From: Pseudomonadota bacterium | GTDB lineage: Bacteria; Pseudomonadota; Gammaproteobacteria; Steroidobacterales; Steroidobacteraceae | Length of the DNA: 64,000 nucleotides | Assembly: GCA_018241505.1 (NCBI GenBank) | Contig: JAFEDS010000005.1 | Span: forward strand, 248,001 to 312,000 | Direction of reading: 5' to 3' | Shown: positions 18,365 to 26,881 of the stretch, piece by piece | Numbering within the stretch: the first letter of the stretch is position 1 | How the letters are laid out: every line of letters starts with the position of its first letter | Made by a program: the position numbers and the translations under genes | Notes under the pieces: generated by a model | Databases searched by the model: none | What the model saw: only the letters and a program-made list of their open reading frames with translations | Told to the model about the DNA's origin: nothing

Positions 18365-21289
18365 GTGCTCAGAAGGCTCATCACCTGCTGCTTCTTTGTT
18401 GCGCTTGCATCGTGTTCGCCCGAGGTGAAACCTGCGCATTTCGTGAAGGACAACACCGGCGTACTGGTGACGCCCACCCGTGGGCCGGCGAAGCGAGTAC
18501 GGTTGACTGTGCTGTCACCGAAAGTCATCCGTGTGACCGCCTTTCCAACTGAATCCTTGCAATTGCCGCCGAGCTTGATGGCGGTTGCCAAAGCGGACGC
18601 GACATTTGCCGCAAGCGAAAAGGATGGCGTCGTTTCTGTGAAGACGGCAAACGTGCTGGCGCAGGTGACGGTTGACAGCGGCCGGGTCACATTCCGCAAT
18701 AATCTTGGCAATGTTGTGTTGAATGAATTGGCCGGCGGCCGTCACTTCAGCGCAGTTGCGGTGCAGGGCGATTCGCTCTACTCCATTCGGCAGCAGTTCG
18801 AATCACCGGCCGATGAAGCCTTCTACGGCCTCGGCCAGCACCAGGACGCCCAGATGAACTACAAGGGCGCGAATGTCGAGCTGGCCCAGCACAACATGGA
18901 TGTGGCGGTTCCGTTTGTGGTGTCGACGCGCAACTACGGCTTGCTGTGGGATAACAATTCAATCACCCGGTTTGGCGATCCCAGGCCCTGGCAGCCCGTC
19001 GCCGCGACACTGGATCTTTTCGACGCCAACGGCCAACCGGGCGGCCTCACGGCGACCTACTACGGACCCGACGGGAAAGTGCTGCTGCAGCGGGTGGAGA
19101 ATGACCTCAACTATCAATACGGTCCCACCTCACCGGACAACTATCCGGCACAGATTGCGAACGTTCCCAATCAGAAGGTGGTGTGGGAGGGCAGGATCGC
19201 GGCACGTGCCGATGGACACCACACATTCGCGCTGTACGCGAGTGACTACCACAAGTTGTATGTGGATGGCCGCCTGGTTCTGGATGCCTGGCGCCAGAAC
19301 TGGAACCCCTGGTACCGAAACTTCGCGCTGGACCTGAGAAAAGAAGAGCAGCACTCACTGCGTATCGAATGGTCCCGGACCAGCGGTTACCTCAGCCTGA
19401 AACACCGCGACCCGTTGCCGGCCGCCGAACAGTCGGGGCTGTCTTTCTATTCGGAGAATGGGCGCGCGATCGACTACTACTTCATTGAAGGTTCCAACGC
19501 CGATGACGTCATCAGCGGCTACCGGTTTGTGACCGGCAAGGCTGTGTTGCTGCCGCGCTGGGCATACGGATTCTGGCAGAGTCGCGAGCGCTACAACACA
19601 CAGGACGAATTGCTGGGTGTCGTGGCGGAATACCGCAAGAGACGTGTTCCACTCGACAACATCGTGCAGGACTGGCGCTATTGGCGCGACGACAGTTGGG
19701 GGTCACATCAGCTTGATCCCACTCGCTACCCGAACCCCAAGGACCTGGTTGAGAAACTGCACGCGGAACATGCGCGGCTGATGATCTCCGTGTGGCCTAA
19801 GTTCTACCCGACCACGGCGCACTTCAAGGAGCTCGACGCGAAGGGGTTTGTCTACCATCGCAACCTGGAGAAGCAGCAGAAGGATTGGGTAGGGCCGGGG
19901 TTTATGTCGACGTTCTATGATCCTTATGCCGCGGATGCGCGCAAGATCTTCTGGCGTCAGATGCAGGACAGTCTCGGCAAACTGGGTATCGATGCCTGGT
20001 GGCTGGACGCCAGCGAGCCTGACATCCAGTCGAATCTCGATCCCGAAGAGCGCAAGTTGCGTATGGGGCCGACAGCAATCGGTCCAGGGGGCGAGGTCTT
20101 CAACTCCTATGCGTTGCTGCATTCGCAAGGTGTTTATGAGGGTTTCCGGCAGGACCATCCTGGCGAGCGAGCATTCATTCTGACGCGCTCCGCGTTTCCT
20201 GGAGTTCAGCGCTTTGCGGCGGCTACGTGGAGCGGCGATGTGGCTTCGCGCTGGTCGGACCTGCACGAGCAGATCTCAGCCGGGCTCAACTTCTCACTCT
20301 CGGGCCTGCCCAACTGGTCGTTCGATAGCGGCGGCTTCGCGCCCGAGCCGCGCTACCTGAAACCCAGCGCCGCGGATCGAATGGAGTGGCTGGAGCTCAA
20401 CACGCGCTGGTTTGAATTCGCCGCCTTCGCGCCTTTGTTCCGCTCGCATGGCCAGCAGCCCTATCGCGAAATCTACACCCTGGGCGCCGCCAGCCCCGAG
20501 ACCTATCAAACACTGGTGTTCTACGACGAGTTGCGCTATCGCCTGATGCCCTACATCTACACAGTCGCCGCACAGACCTACCACAACGACTACACGATCA
20601 TGCGCGCGCTGGTGATGGATTTTCCGCACGACAAGAATGTCCGCAACATTGGCGACCAGTACCTGTTCGGTCCCGCCATTCTCGTGAGCCCGGTGTATGA
20701 ATATGGAGCCCGCGATCGAGATGTCTATCTGCCGGCCGGGACGATGTGGTATGACTTTTATACCGGCAATCATGTCGAGGGCGGGGCACACCGGAAAGCG
20801 GCGGCTCCGCTGGCACGGATACCGTTGTATGTACGCGCTGGCTCAATTGTCCCCATTGGGCCAGAGATTGAATACACCAATGAAAAGCCTGACGCTCCCG
20901 TTACGTTGTATGTCTACACCGGTCACGACGGAACCTTCAGTTTGTACGAGGATGCCGGCACCGACTATGGGTACGAGACGGGCGCATTTGCCACCATTCC
21001 AATGAGCTACAACGACGCCAGCGGGCGGCTGACTATTGGCGCGCGGAAAGGTGACTTTCCGGGGATGGTGCGCAAGCGGGTGTTCAAGGTTCGGTGGATC
21101 GGCGGCGGCGGACGGGATCTGATGAATTTTGATGCGACGGCTGATGCGAGTGTTGAGTACTCGGGCGCGGAAGTGGTGGTGCGGACGAGTGGCGCGGGTG
21201 GGAATCGGGCCGCAGGCAGGTGCCAAGCAGGCCCACAGGCGGACGGCTGCTCCACTCGCGGGCCCACGGGAACCATTCGGCGCCGGTAA
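18365..21289 (+). CDS. GH31 alpha-xylosidase-like lipoprotein with inserted PA14 domain
   Basis: A 974-aa glycoside hydrolase. The GTG start has GGAG 5 nt upstream. The signal peptide ends in lipobox LASC with lipid-anchor Cys17, so the enzyme is membrane-anchored. A PA14 carbohydrate-binding domain (about residues 226-350, GLTATYYGPDG to SLRIEWSR) is inserted in the N-terminal region, as in Cellvibrio Xyl31A. The GH31 nucleophile is D548 in WWLDASEPD and the acid/base is D625 in TWSGDVASRW. Inferred role: removing xylose from xyloglucan oligosaccharides, feeding xylA/xylB. The last 40 residues are Gly/Arg/Cys-rich and look like read-through of a decayed 3' end. It interrupts the tRNA-Gly/tRNA-Cys neighbourhood. 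Confidence 0.9.
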   Translation: MLRRLITCCFFVALASCSPEVKPAHFVKDNTGVLVTPTRGPAKRVRLTVLSPKVIRVTAFPTESLQLPPSLMAVAKADATFAASEKDGVVSVKTANVLAQVTVDSGRVTFRNNLGNVVLNELAGGRHFSAVAVQGDSLYSIRQQFESPADEAFYGLGQHQDAQMNYKGANVELAQHNMDVAVPFVVSTRNYGLLWDNNSITRFGDPRPWQPVAATLDLFDANGQPGGLTATYYGPDGKVLLQRVENDLNYQYGPTSPDNYPAQIANVPNQKVVWEGRIAARADGHHTFALYASDYHKLYVDGRLVLDAWRQNWNPWYRNFALDLRKEEQHSLRIEWSRTSGYLSLKHRDPLPAAEQSGLSFYSENGRAIDYYFIEGSNADDVISGYRFVTGKAVLLPRWAYGFWQSRERYNTQDELLGVVAEYRKRRVPLDNIVQDWRYWRDDSWGSHQLDPTRYPNPKDLVEKLHAEHARLMISVWPKFYPTTAHFKELDAKGFVYHRNLEKQQKDWVGPGFMSTFYDPYAADARKIFWRQMQDSLGKLGIDAWWLDASEPDIQSNLDPEERKLRMGPTAIGPGGEVFNSYALLHSQGVYEGFRQDHPGERAFILTRSAFPGVQRFAAATWSGDVASRWSDLHEQISAGLNFSLSGLPNWSFDSGGFAPEPRYLKPSAADRMEWLELNTRWFEFAAFAPLFRSHGQQPYREIYTLGAASPETYQTLVFYDELRYRLMPYIYTVAAQTYHNDYTIMRALVMDFPHDKNVRNIGDQYLFGPAILVSPVYEYGARDRDVYLPAGTMWYDFYTGNHVEGGAHRKAAAPLARIPLYVRAGSIVPIGPEIEYTNEKPDAPVTLYVYTGHDGTFSLYEDAGTDYGYETGAFATIPMSYNDASGRLTIGARKGDFPGMVRKRVFKVRWIGGGGRDLMNFDATADASVEYSGAEVVVRTSGAGGNRAAGRCQAGPQADGCSTRGPTGTIRRR

Positions 21290-21363
21290 CTCTTTGAACG
21301 CTGTGGATAAGTAAGCGAACCACCCCCTGTGCCCCCGGACGGTTTTGCTGTACCATGCGCGGC

Positions 21364-21390
21364 CCCCGGGAGCACTGCCCACCGGGGCTT
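21364..21390 (+). terminator. Hairpin before tRNA-Cys
   Basis: A 6-bp stem CCCCGG / CCGGGG with a 12-nt loop, followed by CTT. It lies 75 nt after the GH31 stop and just before tRNA-Cys, a plausible but weak intrinsic terminator. Confidence 0.35.
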
Positions 21391-21400
21391 CTTGATCCGA

Positions 21401-21474
21401 GGCTAGGTGGCAGAGTGGTCATGCAGCGGCCTGCAAAGCCGTCTACGCCGGTTCGATTCCGACCCTAGCCTCCA
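21401..21474 (+). tRNA. tRNA-Cys (anticodon GCA)
   Basis: Acceptor GGCTAGG pairs with CCTAGCC, D-arm TGGCAGAGTGGTCATGCA, anticodon loop CTGCAAA (GCA at 21433-21435), T-arm CGGTTCGATTCCG, discriminator T and an encoded CCA. In E. coli cysT directly follows glyW after pgsA; here the two tRNA genes are 3.3 kb apart with the GH31 gene between. Confidence 0.97.
21455..21471 (+). repeat. Possible attachment-site repeat, copy in tRNA-Cys
   Basis: GATTCCGACCCTAGCCT in the T-arm/acceptor 3' part of tRNA-Cys matches 15 of 17 bases with 23164-23180. This is the usual place for a tRNA-targeted integration site. The two mismatches leave chance or an old, decayed element as alternatives. Confidence 0.45.
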
Positions 21475-21572
21475 TAGACCTCCACTGACGTCCGTAATCT
21501 TCCGCCGAATTCCGGTCTTCGGCCCGCGGCCGATATGTGGCACGAACCTAAGTTCACGTAGGTCTGCAAAAC

Positions 21573-22070
21573 CTATTTTTTTGCTTTCCGATAAGAGGCC
21601 GTGCGGGTTGCACGTGTCAAAGAATACAGTCGTTTGTCGAGCATCACGCGCTGCTTCGAAATGACTTGTATCTCTTGGAATCTTGGGTGCGACGGGTTGA
21701 GTATCAGGTTCTTTTCTTCAGACGCCACAACCGACGGCACGAGCAAGCCCAGGCTGGAGCGTTGTTGAAGCCAATGGTCACCGTAGCGTTTGCTCGCTGG
21801 ACCCGCGGGAAGGGCGTCCCATCCGCGCGGTAATTGCTCCACGGGTGCCTCAGTCAGTGCGTCGTCAGGTACGTCGATGGCGAACTTCCACCGTGTTCGT
21901 GGATACGGGTGCGGAGAATGCACGCGCAACTCCAGCATCGCGAGCGACTCGTTGAGCGCGCAATACAACACCGCGATTCCTTTGCTGTTCCATCTGCCGC
22001 CGTATCGGCGCGCACCTTCGCAGGAGAGTGCATCAGGAAAGCGCAGGCTGACGAAGCGATAAACCTTCAA
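21573..22070 (-). CDS. RES-domain toxin
   Basis: A 165-aa RES-family toxin; characterised members degrade NAD+. Visible family features are the N-terminal VYRFVS, the GGRWNSKG segment with its conserved Arg, the Glu in SLAMLELRVH, and a later QQRSSLGLLVPS. Its start overlaps the antitoxin stop by 4 nt on the minus strand, the normal antitoxin-first order of Xre-RES modules. It lies 100 nt from tRNA-Cys inside the repeat-bracketed segment. Confidence 0.9.
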   Translation of the reverse strand: MKVYRFVSLRFPDALSCEGARRYGGRWNSKGIAVLYCALNESLAMLELRVHSPHPYPRTRWKFAIDVPDDALTEAPVEQLPRGWDALPAGPASKRYGDHWLQQRSSLGLLVPSVVASEEKNLILNPSHPRFQEIQVISKQRVMLDKRLYSLTRATRTASYRKAKK

Positions 22071-22594
22071 ACCGGCATTCCATGCTCGACTGCGCCCAAT
22101 TCACTGTGAACTAACCCGTCACCTTCGACAGTAACCAGCAGGCTCAAGGGCGCCGCGCCGCCCAGCGCCTCATTGGGTTCCTTCAGCCATTGAACAGCGT
22201 ATCCGGCATTCTCAAAGACGCTGACGGCGTGCACGATTGCGCGCGCGATTCGATAAAGCGTGTCGCTGTCCGCGCGCGACAGGTGGTCGCGTTGAACAAG
22301 ATCGTTCAGAGTCTTTCGAGCCCGCCCTAGAAGGTCGCTGAAATCCTCACGCGTTACGTCCAGAACAACAATCAGGGTGGGTATCGACTGCCCGGGGACA
22401 CCCGCTTCAATCTCCCTGTGCAGCTCAATCCCACTAATGGTGCCGCTGCCACTAGCCAGTCTCTTCTCAATCCACTCCCGAATTGCCGATGGATCTGCTG
22501 AGCCCCGTTTGGAAACTGACGGTCTGCGCAATAGATCGAGCGCTACTGCATTGATGTGATGGGAGTCCGTAGTCTGAATTGCCGGGCTAGTCAT
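22067..22594 (-). CDS. MbcA/ParS/Xre-type antitoxin
   Basis: A 175-aa antitoxin partner of the RES toxin. The C-terminal half carries the MbcA/ParS toxin-binding domain: IARAIVHAVSVFENAGYAVQWL, then a NEALGGAAPLSLL segment and the final GAVEHGMPV. The N-terminal half should hold the DNA-binding fold but no clear helix-turn-helix is visible by eye. It ends in the ATGA overlap that couples it to the toxin. Confidence 0.88.
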   Translation of the reverse strand: MTSPAIQTTDSHHINAVALDLLRRPSVSKRGSADPSAIREWIEKRLASGSGTISGIELHREIEAGVPGQSIPTLIVVLDVTREDFSDLLGRARKTLNDLVQRDHLSRADSDTLYRIARAIVHAVSVFENAGYAVQWLKEPNEALGGAAPLSLLVTVEGDGLVHSELGAVEHGMPV

Positions 22595-22649
22595 AGATTT
22601 GACTCAATCCATTGGTGGATGAGCCAGTGTAACATAAGTACCATTTATT

Positions 22650-22665
22650 TGGGTAATTATACCCA
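22650..22665. promoter_or_regulatory. Inverted repeat upstream of the RES antitoxin
   Basis: TGGGTA-ATTA-TACCCA, two perfect 6-bp arms, in an AT-rich stretch 56 nt ahead of the antitoxin start. Candidate autoregulatory operator; Xre/ParS antitoxins usually repress their own promoters. Inference from position and symmetry. Confidence 0.5.
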
Positions 22666-22704
22666 CAGAATCGCTAAAAGGCGCTTCTACCGACCGGAGC
22701 GAGC

Positions 22705-23049
22705 GTGCCAGATACCGGCGTCTCCCAGATGACAACGCGGTTCAGTGGGCGCGCTTGGTCGAAGGGGCAAAATGAAGCAAAGGAACACCTCGAGGGCGTG
22801 ATCACGATCATGATCAGCAGCCGCGACTACGACGAGACGTACTTTCAGGTCGACATGGGACACATCATGGCTCATCTGAACCACGCGTGGGCGAGTCGCA
22901 ACCATGTGCGCGATCTAACAGACGAGGAGTGGGAGCGAGTCGCCCGTGTCGCAATTCTGCGCGCAATCAGGTGCATTTGTCGCAAATCGACGCATAGGGG
23001 ATTTCGGGCCTCTCGCCCGGATGGAGATTTGCTGTTTTCAAGTGCTTGA
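22705..23049 (+). CDS. Hypothetical protein, possibly a truncated remnant
   Basis: A 114-aa frame with no recognised family. The middle part (YFQVDMGHIMAHLNHAW through LTDEEWERVAR) looks like real coding sequence with balanced composition. The last 30 residues are Arg/Ser/Cys-rich and look like out-of-frame reading, so a frameshift or truncation after about residue 85 is likely. It is divergent from the RES/antitoxin genes within the segment bracketed by the tRNA-Cys-like repeats. Confidence 0.4.
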   Translation: MPDTGVSQMTTRFSGRAWSKGQNEAKEHLEGVITIMISSRDYDETYFQVDMGHIMAHLNHAWASRNHVRDLTDEEWERVARVAILRAIRCICRKSTHRGFRASRPDGDLLFSSA

Positions 23050-23163
23050 TTCACGCTGGCGAGTCCGCCGGCATCCAGCGGTCTCACCGGGTACCAGACC
23101 GGGTATCGGCGTCATGACTTTTCGGAAAACACTAACGTTGGCAGTAGGTTAGGGTATCGATTG

Positions 23164-23180
23164 GACTCCGACACTAGCCT
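23164..23180 (+). repeat. Possible attachment-site repeat, distal copy
   Basis: GACTCCGACACTAGCCT, 15/17 identical to the tRNA-Cys 3' segment, 1.7 kb downstream in the same orientation. It is flanked by GGTTAGG (23147-23153) and CCTAACC (23178-23184), a short inverted repeat. The pair would mark a small integrated segment; no integrase gene is left between them. Confidence 0.42.
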
Positions 23181-23268
23181 AACCCTCTTTCTCGAAATCG
23201 CGCCGAATCTTCTGATAACGCTACAGAAATGTGGCTTCCGACTCTTGTCGCTTGTGTTTCCTTCTCCG

Positions 23269-23318
23269 TGCTATCAATGATTGCGCCAATCACGGTTGCA
23301 TTGCTATCATTGATAGCA
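23269..23318. promoter_or_regulatory. Promoter and paired operators of the FitAB-type module
   Basis: A perfect palindrome, TGCTATCATTGATAGCA, is at 23302-23318, and a near copy, TGCTATCAATGATTGCG, at 23269-23285 (33 bp apart, about three helical turns). A possible sigma-70 promoter, TTGCGC (23281-23286), 18-nt spacer, TATCAT (23305-23310), lies within them. This fits cooperative autorepression by the FitA-FitB complex. Confidence 0.65.
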
Positions 23319-23331
23319 GGAGAGACGGGAA

Positions 23332-23556
23332 GTGAACATGGCACAACTGGTCGTCCGCAATTTGTCTGACGCTCTGGTCAAAGCGCTGAAGCAGCGAGCA
23401 GCCAAACACAACCGAAGCGCAGAACAAGAGCACCGCGAGATTTTGGAGTCGGCGTTGCGCGGCCCCAAACGTAAGACCTTGGCGTCAGTTCTCGCGTCGA
23501 TGCCGAACGTTGGGAAGGACGAAGACTTCGTCCGACAACAAACTGACTCTCGCTGA
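23332..23556 (+). CDS. FitA-like ribbon-helix-helix antitoxin
   Basis: A 74-aa antitoxin: N-terminal RHH DNA-binding domain (QLVVRNLSDALVKALKQRAA, then RSAEQEHREILESAL) and a C-terminal tail for toxin binding. GTG at 23332 has AGGAGA 8 nt upstream; an in-frame ATG at 23338 is the alternative start. The stop overlaps the toxin ATG by one base (TGATG). Expected to bind the two palindromes just upstream. Confidence 0.9.
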   Translation: MNMAQLVVRNLSDALVKALKQRAAKHNRSAEQEHREILESALRGPKRKTLASVLASMPNVGKDEDFVRQQTDSR

Positions 23557-23978
23557 TGGCGATGTATCTGGTCGATACTGATGTGATCAGTGAAGCCCGC
23601 AAAGGAGACAAAGGGAATCCCGGCGTTCGCCAGTTCTTTCAGGAAATTGAGCGTAACGGAAATACTCTGTACTTGTCTGCGATCACGATCGGTGAGCTCA
23701 GACAGGGAGTCGAGAGCGTTCGACACCGCGGTGACGAAGTGCAAGCCCGTGTACTGGAAAGATGGTTGAATGTCGTGACTAGCAAGTTCGAAAATGCGAT
23801 TCTTCCATTCGATGAAGAGATTGCCGAGATTTGGGGGCGCCTTCGTGTCCCGAACCCGGAGAATCCGCTCGACAAGCAGATCGCCGCAACGGCGCTAATA
23901 AACGACTTGACGGTCGTGACACGCAATACTTCCCACTTCGTCCCAACTGGGGTTCAGGTACTGAATCCCTTTGCCTAG
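23556..23978 (+). CDS. FitB/VapC-type PIN-domain toxin
   Basis: A 140-aa PIN-domain ribonuclease toxin. Acidic catalytic residues are in YLVDTDVISE near the N-terminus, ITIGELRQG, and NPLDKQIAATALINDLTVVTRNTSHF near the C-terminus. FitB-like proteins cleave RNA when free of antitoxin. Translationally coupled to the antitoxin. It lies 380 nt beyond the distal tRNA-Cys-like repeat, so a second toxin-antitoxin module sits next to the RES pair. Confidence 0.92.
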   Translation: MAMYLVDTDVISEARKGDKGNPGVRQFFQEIERNGNTLYLSAITIGELRQGVESVRHRGDEVQARVLERWLNVVTSKFENAILPFDEEIAEIWGRLRVPNPENPLDKQIAATALINDLTVVTRNTSHFVPTGVQVLNPFA

Positions 23979-24622
23979 GATTGAGATCTCCCACCAGGAG
24001 GAAACCGATCCCGCAGGCGTGCGCGTAGCGCAGCCCGAGGCCGAATATTGGCGCGAAAGCCAGTTCGTATGAGCGCGATATGACTGTGCGCTGCCGTGTG
24101 TGCGATGCAGTCTCCAAGCTGGCCGACACCATCATGACGTACTCGTCGGACTCGTTCTCGGCCTTCCCCTGGAATCCAACGCCCCTCCAGGGGCAAACGC
24201 GGGTGGCGGCTCAGGGGCGGTTTCAGTCGCAGCCGTTTGACGGTATCAGGGGGATGTGGAGACCAATGCCGAAGGCAACGCGTTCCAACACTTCAAAGAG
24301 CGCTTCAACTTCGAGACATTTGCGTTTGCACAGGGTCCGGCGCCGGCGCCCAACACATTTCCTGACGCTCCGTTCCCGGATGCGACTGTGAATCCCAGCA
24401 AGGATCCAATCCAGATGTATCATCTGGGCATGTGGTTCAACTCGTTCAAAGATGCTCAGAAGGCCGGCTGCCCAGCGACGCAGACACCATTCAATGGCGA
24501 GCATGATGCGGGGGGCTTCAGGTGTTGAATACCTCAAATTTCCCCGACGCCGAAGGTCCGCTGCTGAAGCTGAAGTAGACGCAGGCCCGGGCGCTCGGCC
24601 GACCTGCGATTTTCCGGACGCC
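23979..24622. other. Stretch without a confident gene; coding-like fragment at 24256-24528
   Basis: About 650 nt with no complete gene I can support. The plus frame 24256-24528 (GTG start, 90 codons) has a natural amino acid mix (ERFNFETFAFAQG, KDPIQMYHLGMWFNSF) and could be the C-terminal remnant of a larger protein. An in-frame stop at 24238-24240 closes it upstream, with no ribosome binding site. No family recognised. Probably decayed DNA. Confidence 0.35.
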
Positions 24623-24649
24623 GGCCGAACACCCCCGCGGTGTTCGGCC
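24623..24649 (-). terminator. Strong hairpin after the SnoaL-like gene
   Basis: Perfect 10-bp stem GGCCGAACAC / GTGTTCGGCC with a 7-nt loop, 26 nt beyond the stop of the minus-strand SnoaL-like gene. No U-run follows, so termination is inferred from stem strength and position. Confidence 0.5.
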
Positions 24650-24675
24650 CTCCCGTGCTCAGGCGACGCTTCCGG

Positions 24676-25038
24676 CTACATGAAAAATTGTTCGGAAGTG
24701 ATCTTGCCGTCCTTGTTGACCTCGTATACGCAGACCTCTTCCATGTGCATGCGTCCTTGTCCTTTCATTGTGACGTCCAGTCCCAGGGTAAGCGCGAACG
24801 CGTTGCCGGCGATCAGAGGCTGCGACACACTGCATGAATGTACCTGCTCCACCGTCTGGTTCCACTTGTGGCCCTTTTCGATGATGTTGCGCAAGCCCTT
24901 TGTTTCCTTGGGAAACTGGGCAGATTCATGCTGTTCGATGCTGACTGCGTCATCGGCGAACAGTTCCTTCTGGGCAGCTTCGAACTGGCCCTGACGGCAA
25001 AGCTCCGCGAGGCGAGTGGCAATCTGTTGGGTTGACAT
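24676..25038 (-). CDS. SnoaL-like/NTF2-fold protein
   Basis: A 120-aa single-domain protein of the SnoaL-like (NTF2 fold) group: MSTQQIATRLAELCRQGQFEAAQKELFADDAVSIE, then GLDVTMKGQGRMHMEEVCVYEV. The fold includes both ketosteroid isomerase-like enzymes and non-catalytic proteins, so no activity can be assigned. The start has GGAG 8 nt upstream. Transcribed toward a 10-bp hairpin and separate (200 nt) from the exporter gene upstream. Confidence 0.82.
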   Translation of the reverse strand: MSTQQIATRLAELCRQGQFEAAQKELFADDAVSIEQHESAQFPKETKGLRNIIEKGHKWNQTVEQVHSCSVSQPLIAGNAFALTLGLDVTMKGQGRMHMEEVCVYEVNKDGKITSEQFFM

Positions 25039-25238
25039 GGCGGCGTACTCCTTCTCTTGCGGCGGTGAAGGTGGACTCGATCCAACAAGCGACGGGGGAT
25101 TGTCCTATGACTATAGCGCACCGTCCGACGGTCCGGCCACCCCGCGAACGACTCTGTTGCTCGAGCTTCTACCGAGCCGGGCGCCGCCGCGCCCCGTCCG
25201 CACCAGAAAGGAGTCTTCGCACGGAGTTGGTAGCGCCG

Positions 25239-26726
25239 TTAGGTTCCGACCCTGGCTACCGCAGGCTCGGCCTCGGAAACAGGCCTGCCCGCTACGGGGA
25301 TGAGCCAGACGGCGAGAGAAGTGAGTACTGACAACACCGCAACGCCGACGAAGCTCCACCGAAGCGCGTGATCGAATACATACCTGACGAGAGGATTGTC
25401 CGCGAGATGGGAGAGTCCCGCCGGTTGATTCAACAGCTCACGTAGTCGCGCGGCGAGGGCGCCGTTGCCGTAGTGCGCGATACCCATGTTGAGGAGCGTG
25501 CCGGCGGCAGTGGCACCGATCGTGCTGCCGAGGCTGCGAGCAAAGATCAAGGATGCCGTGGCGCTGCCTCGCATCGACCATTCGACGCTGTCCTGAACCA
25601 GCGCGATAGATGTCATACTCACCAGGCCCATACCAAAACCCATCACGAAAAGACCGATGCCCGCCACCAACGGGGTGCTTTGCGGCCCGAGGAAGAGCAA
25701 GAACACCGCTCCCAGCGGCAACAGAATACTGCCAGTGAGCAGCGTCGGCCGTATCCCGAAAGCACGATACAGGCGGCCGGAGAACATCACCGCCAAAGGC
25801 CAGCCGATGACCAATGTGCTGAGCGTGGAGCCAGCTACCAGGGCCGAGCGCCCGAGCACGCCTTGCAGGTAGATGGGCAAAACAGTGGTCAAACCGAGGA
25901 GCATCATTCCGGCCAGTAACGTAGCAATGTTGCTGGTGGCTATCAGCCGACGCAGCCATAGCTCGATGGACACGATTGGCTCGGGGGCGCGCCGCTCATG
26001 GAGCAGAAACAGGGTGCCGCTGGCAACGAACGCCGCCCCGAGCGCGAGCTGAATCCATAGCTGTACGTCGCCTTCAGACAGCAGAAAGAGCAGCGAGCCA
26101 ATGGATACGCAGAACAATAATGTCCCGAGATAGTCGATCCGCGCCCGATGCACCTCGACTTTCTCGTGCAGAAAGAGCGCCAGGCCGAGGATGGCGAGCG
26201 CCCCGATCGGTAGATTGATCCAGAAAATCCAGGCCCACGAAAGATGGTCAACAATGAGCCCTCCTGCCAGCGGTCCTAACACTCCCGAGATAGCCCATAC
26301 ACCGGCCATCATGCCCTGCACTCGGCCTCGCTTCTCGAGCTTGTACAGGTCCCCAATGATCGTCGCAGTGATCGGGGTGATCGCTCCGGCCCCCAATCCC
26401 TGAAGCGCCCGAAATGCCACTAGCGAAGGCATGGACCACGCGAAGCCGCACAGAAGCGACCCCAACAACAGCAAAGATATGCCGACGATCAAAGTGGGCT
26501 TGCGTCCAAAGAGGTCCGAGAGCTTGCCGTAAATGACCGTGGTCGTGGACTGTGCGAGCAAAAACGCGGAAAACACCCACGCATAGTAGGTGAAACCGCC
26601 AATTTGGCTGACGATGCTGGGCATCGCAGTCGCCACAATCGTCATCTCGATGGCAGCCATAAAGGTGGCGACCAGGATAGAGGCTATGACGTAGGGGCGG
26701 GCCTCGGGCGTGACCGTATTGACCAT
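25239..26726 (-). CDS. MFS drug exporter, DHA2 (EmrB/QacA) family
   Basis: A 495-aa, 14-TM proton-coupled exporter. Typical DHA2 features: an N-terminal MAAIEMTIVATAMPSI in TM1, GKLSDLFGRKP loop motif A, and the antiporter motif C region GVWAISGVLGPLAGG. Substrate unknown. No TetR or MarR regulator is adjacent. The region upstream (26727-26881) is shared with the divergent VOC gene. Confidence 0.92.
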   Translation of the reverse strand: MVNTVTPEARPYVIASILVATFMAAIEMTIVATAMPSIVSQIGGFTYYAWVFSAFLLAQSTTTVIYGKLSDLFGRKPTLIVGISLLLLGSLLCGFAWSMPSLVAFRALQGLGAGAITPITATIIGDLYKLEKRGRVQGMMAGVWAISGVLGPLAGGLIVDHLSWAWIFWINLPIGALAILGLALFLHEKVEVHRARIDYLGTLLFCVSIGSLLFLLSEGDVQLWIQLALGAAFVASGTLFLLHERRAPEPIVSIELWLRRLIATSNIATLLAGMMLLGLTTVLPIYLQGVLGRSALVAGSTLSTLVIGWPLAVMFSGRLYRAFGIRPTLLTGSILLPLGAVFLLFLGPQSTPLVAGIGLFVMGFGMGLVSMTSIALVQDSVEWSMRGSATASLIFARSLGSTIGATAAGTLLNMGIAHYGNGALAARLRELLNQPAGLSHLADNPLVRYVFDHALRWSFVGVAVLSVLTSLAVWLIPVAGRPVSEAEPAVARVGT

Positions 26727-26881
26727 TGGTTTGTTTGCCTTTGGAAGAATGTCCGTCCTAGGACGTGCGATTGAAGCTCATAGGCACCCGATGTGTGAAT
26801 TGTCCTGAAGAGAGACGTCTGCTTGGGTCTGCCGGAGGTCGGCGCAATGCCGTATTCAGGGACGTTGACAGGCGATAAACT

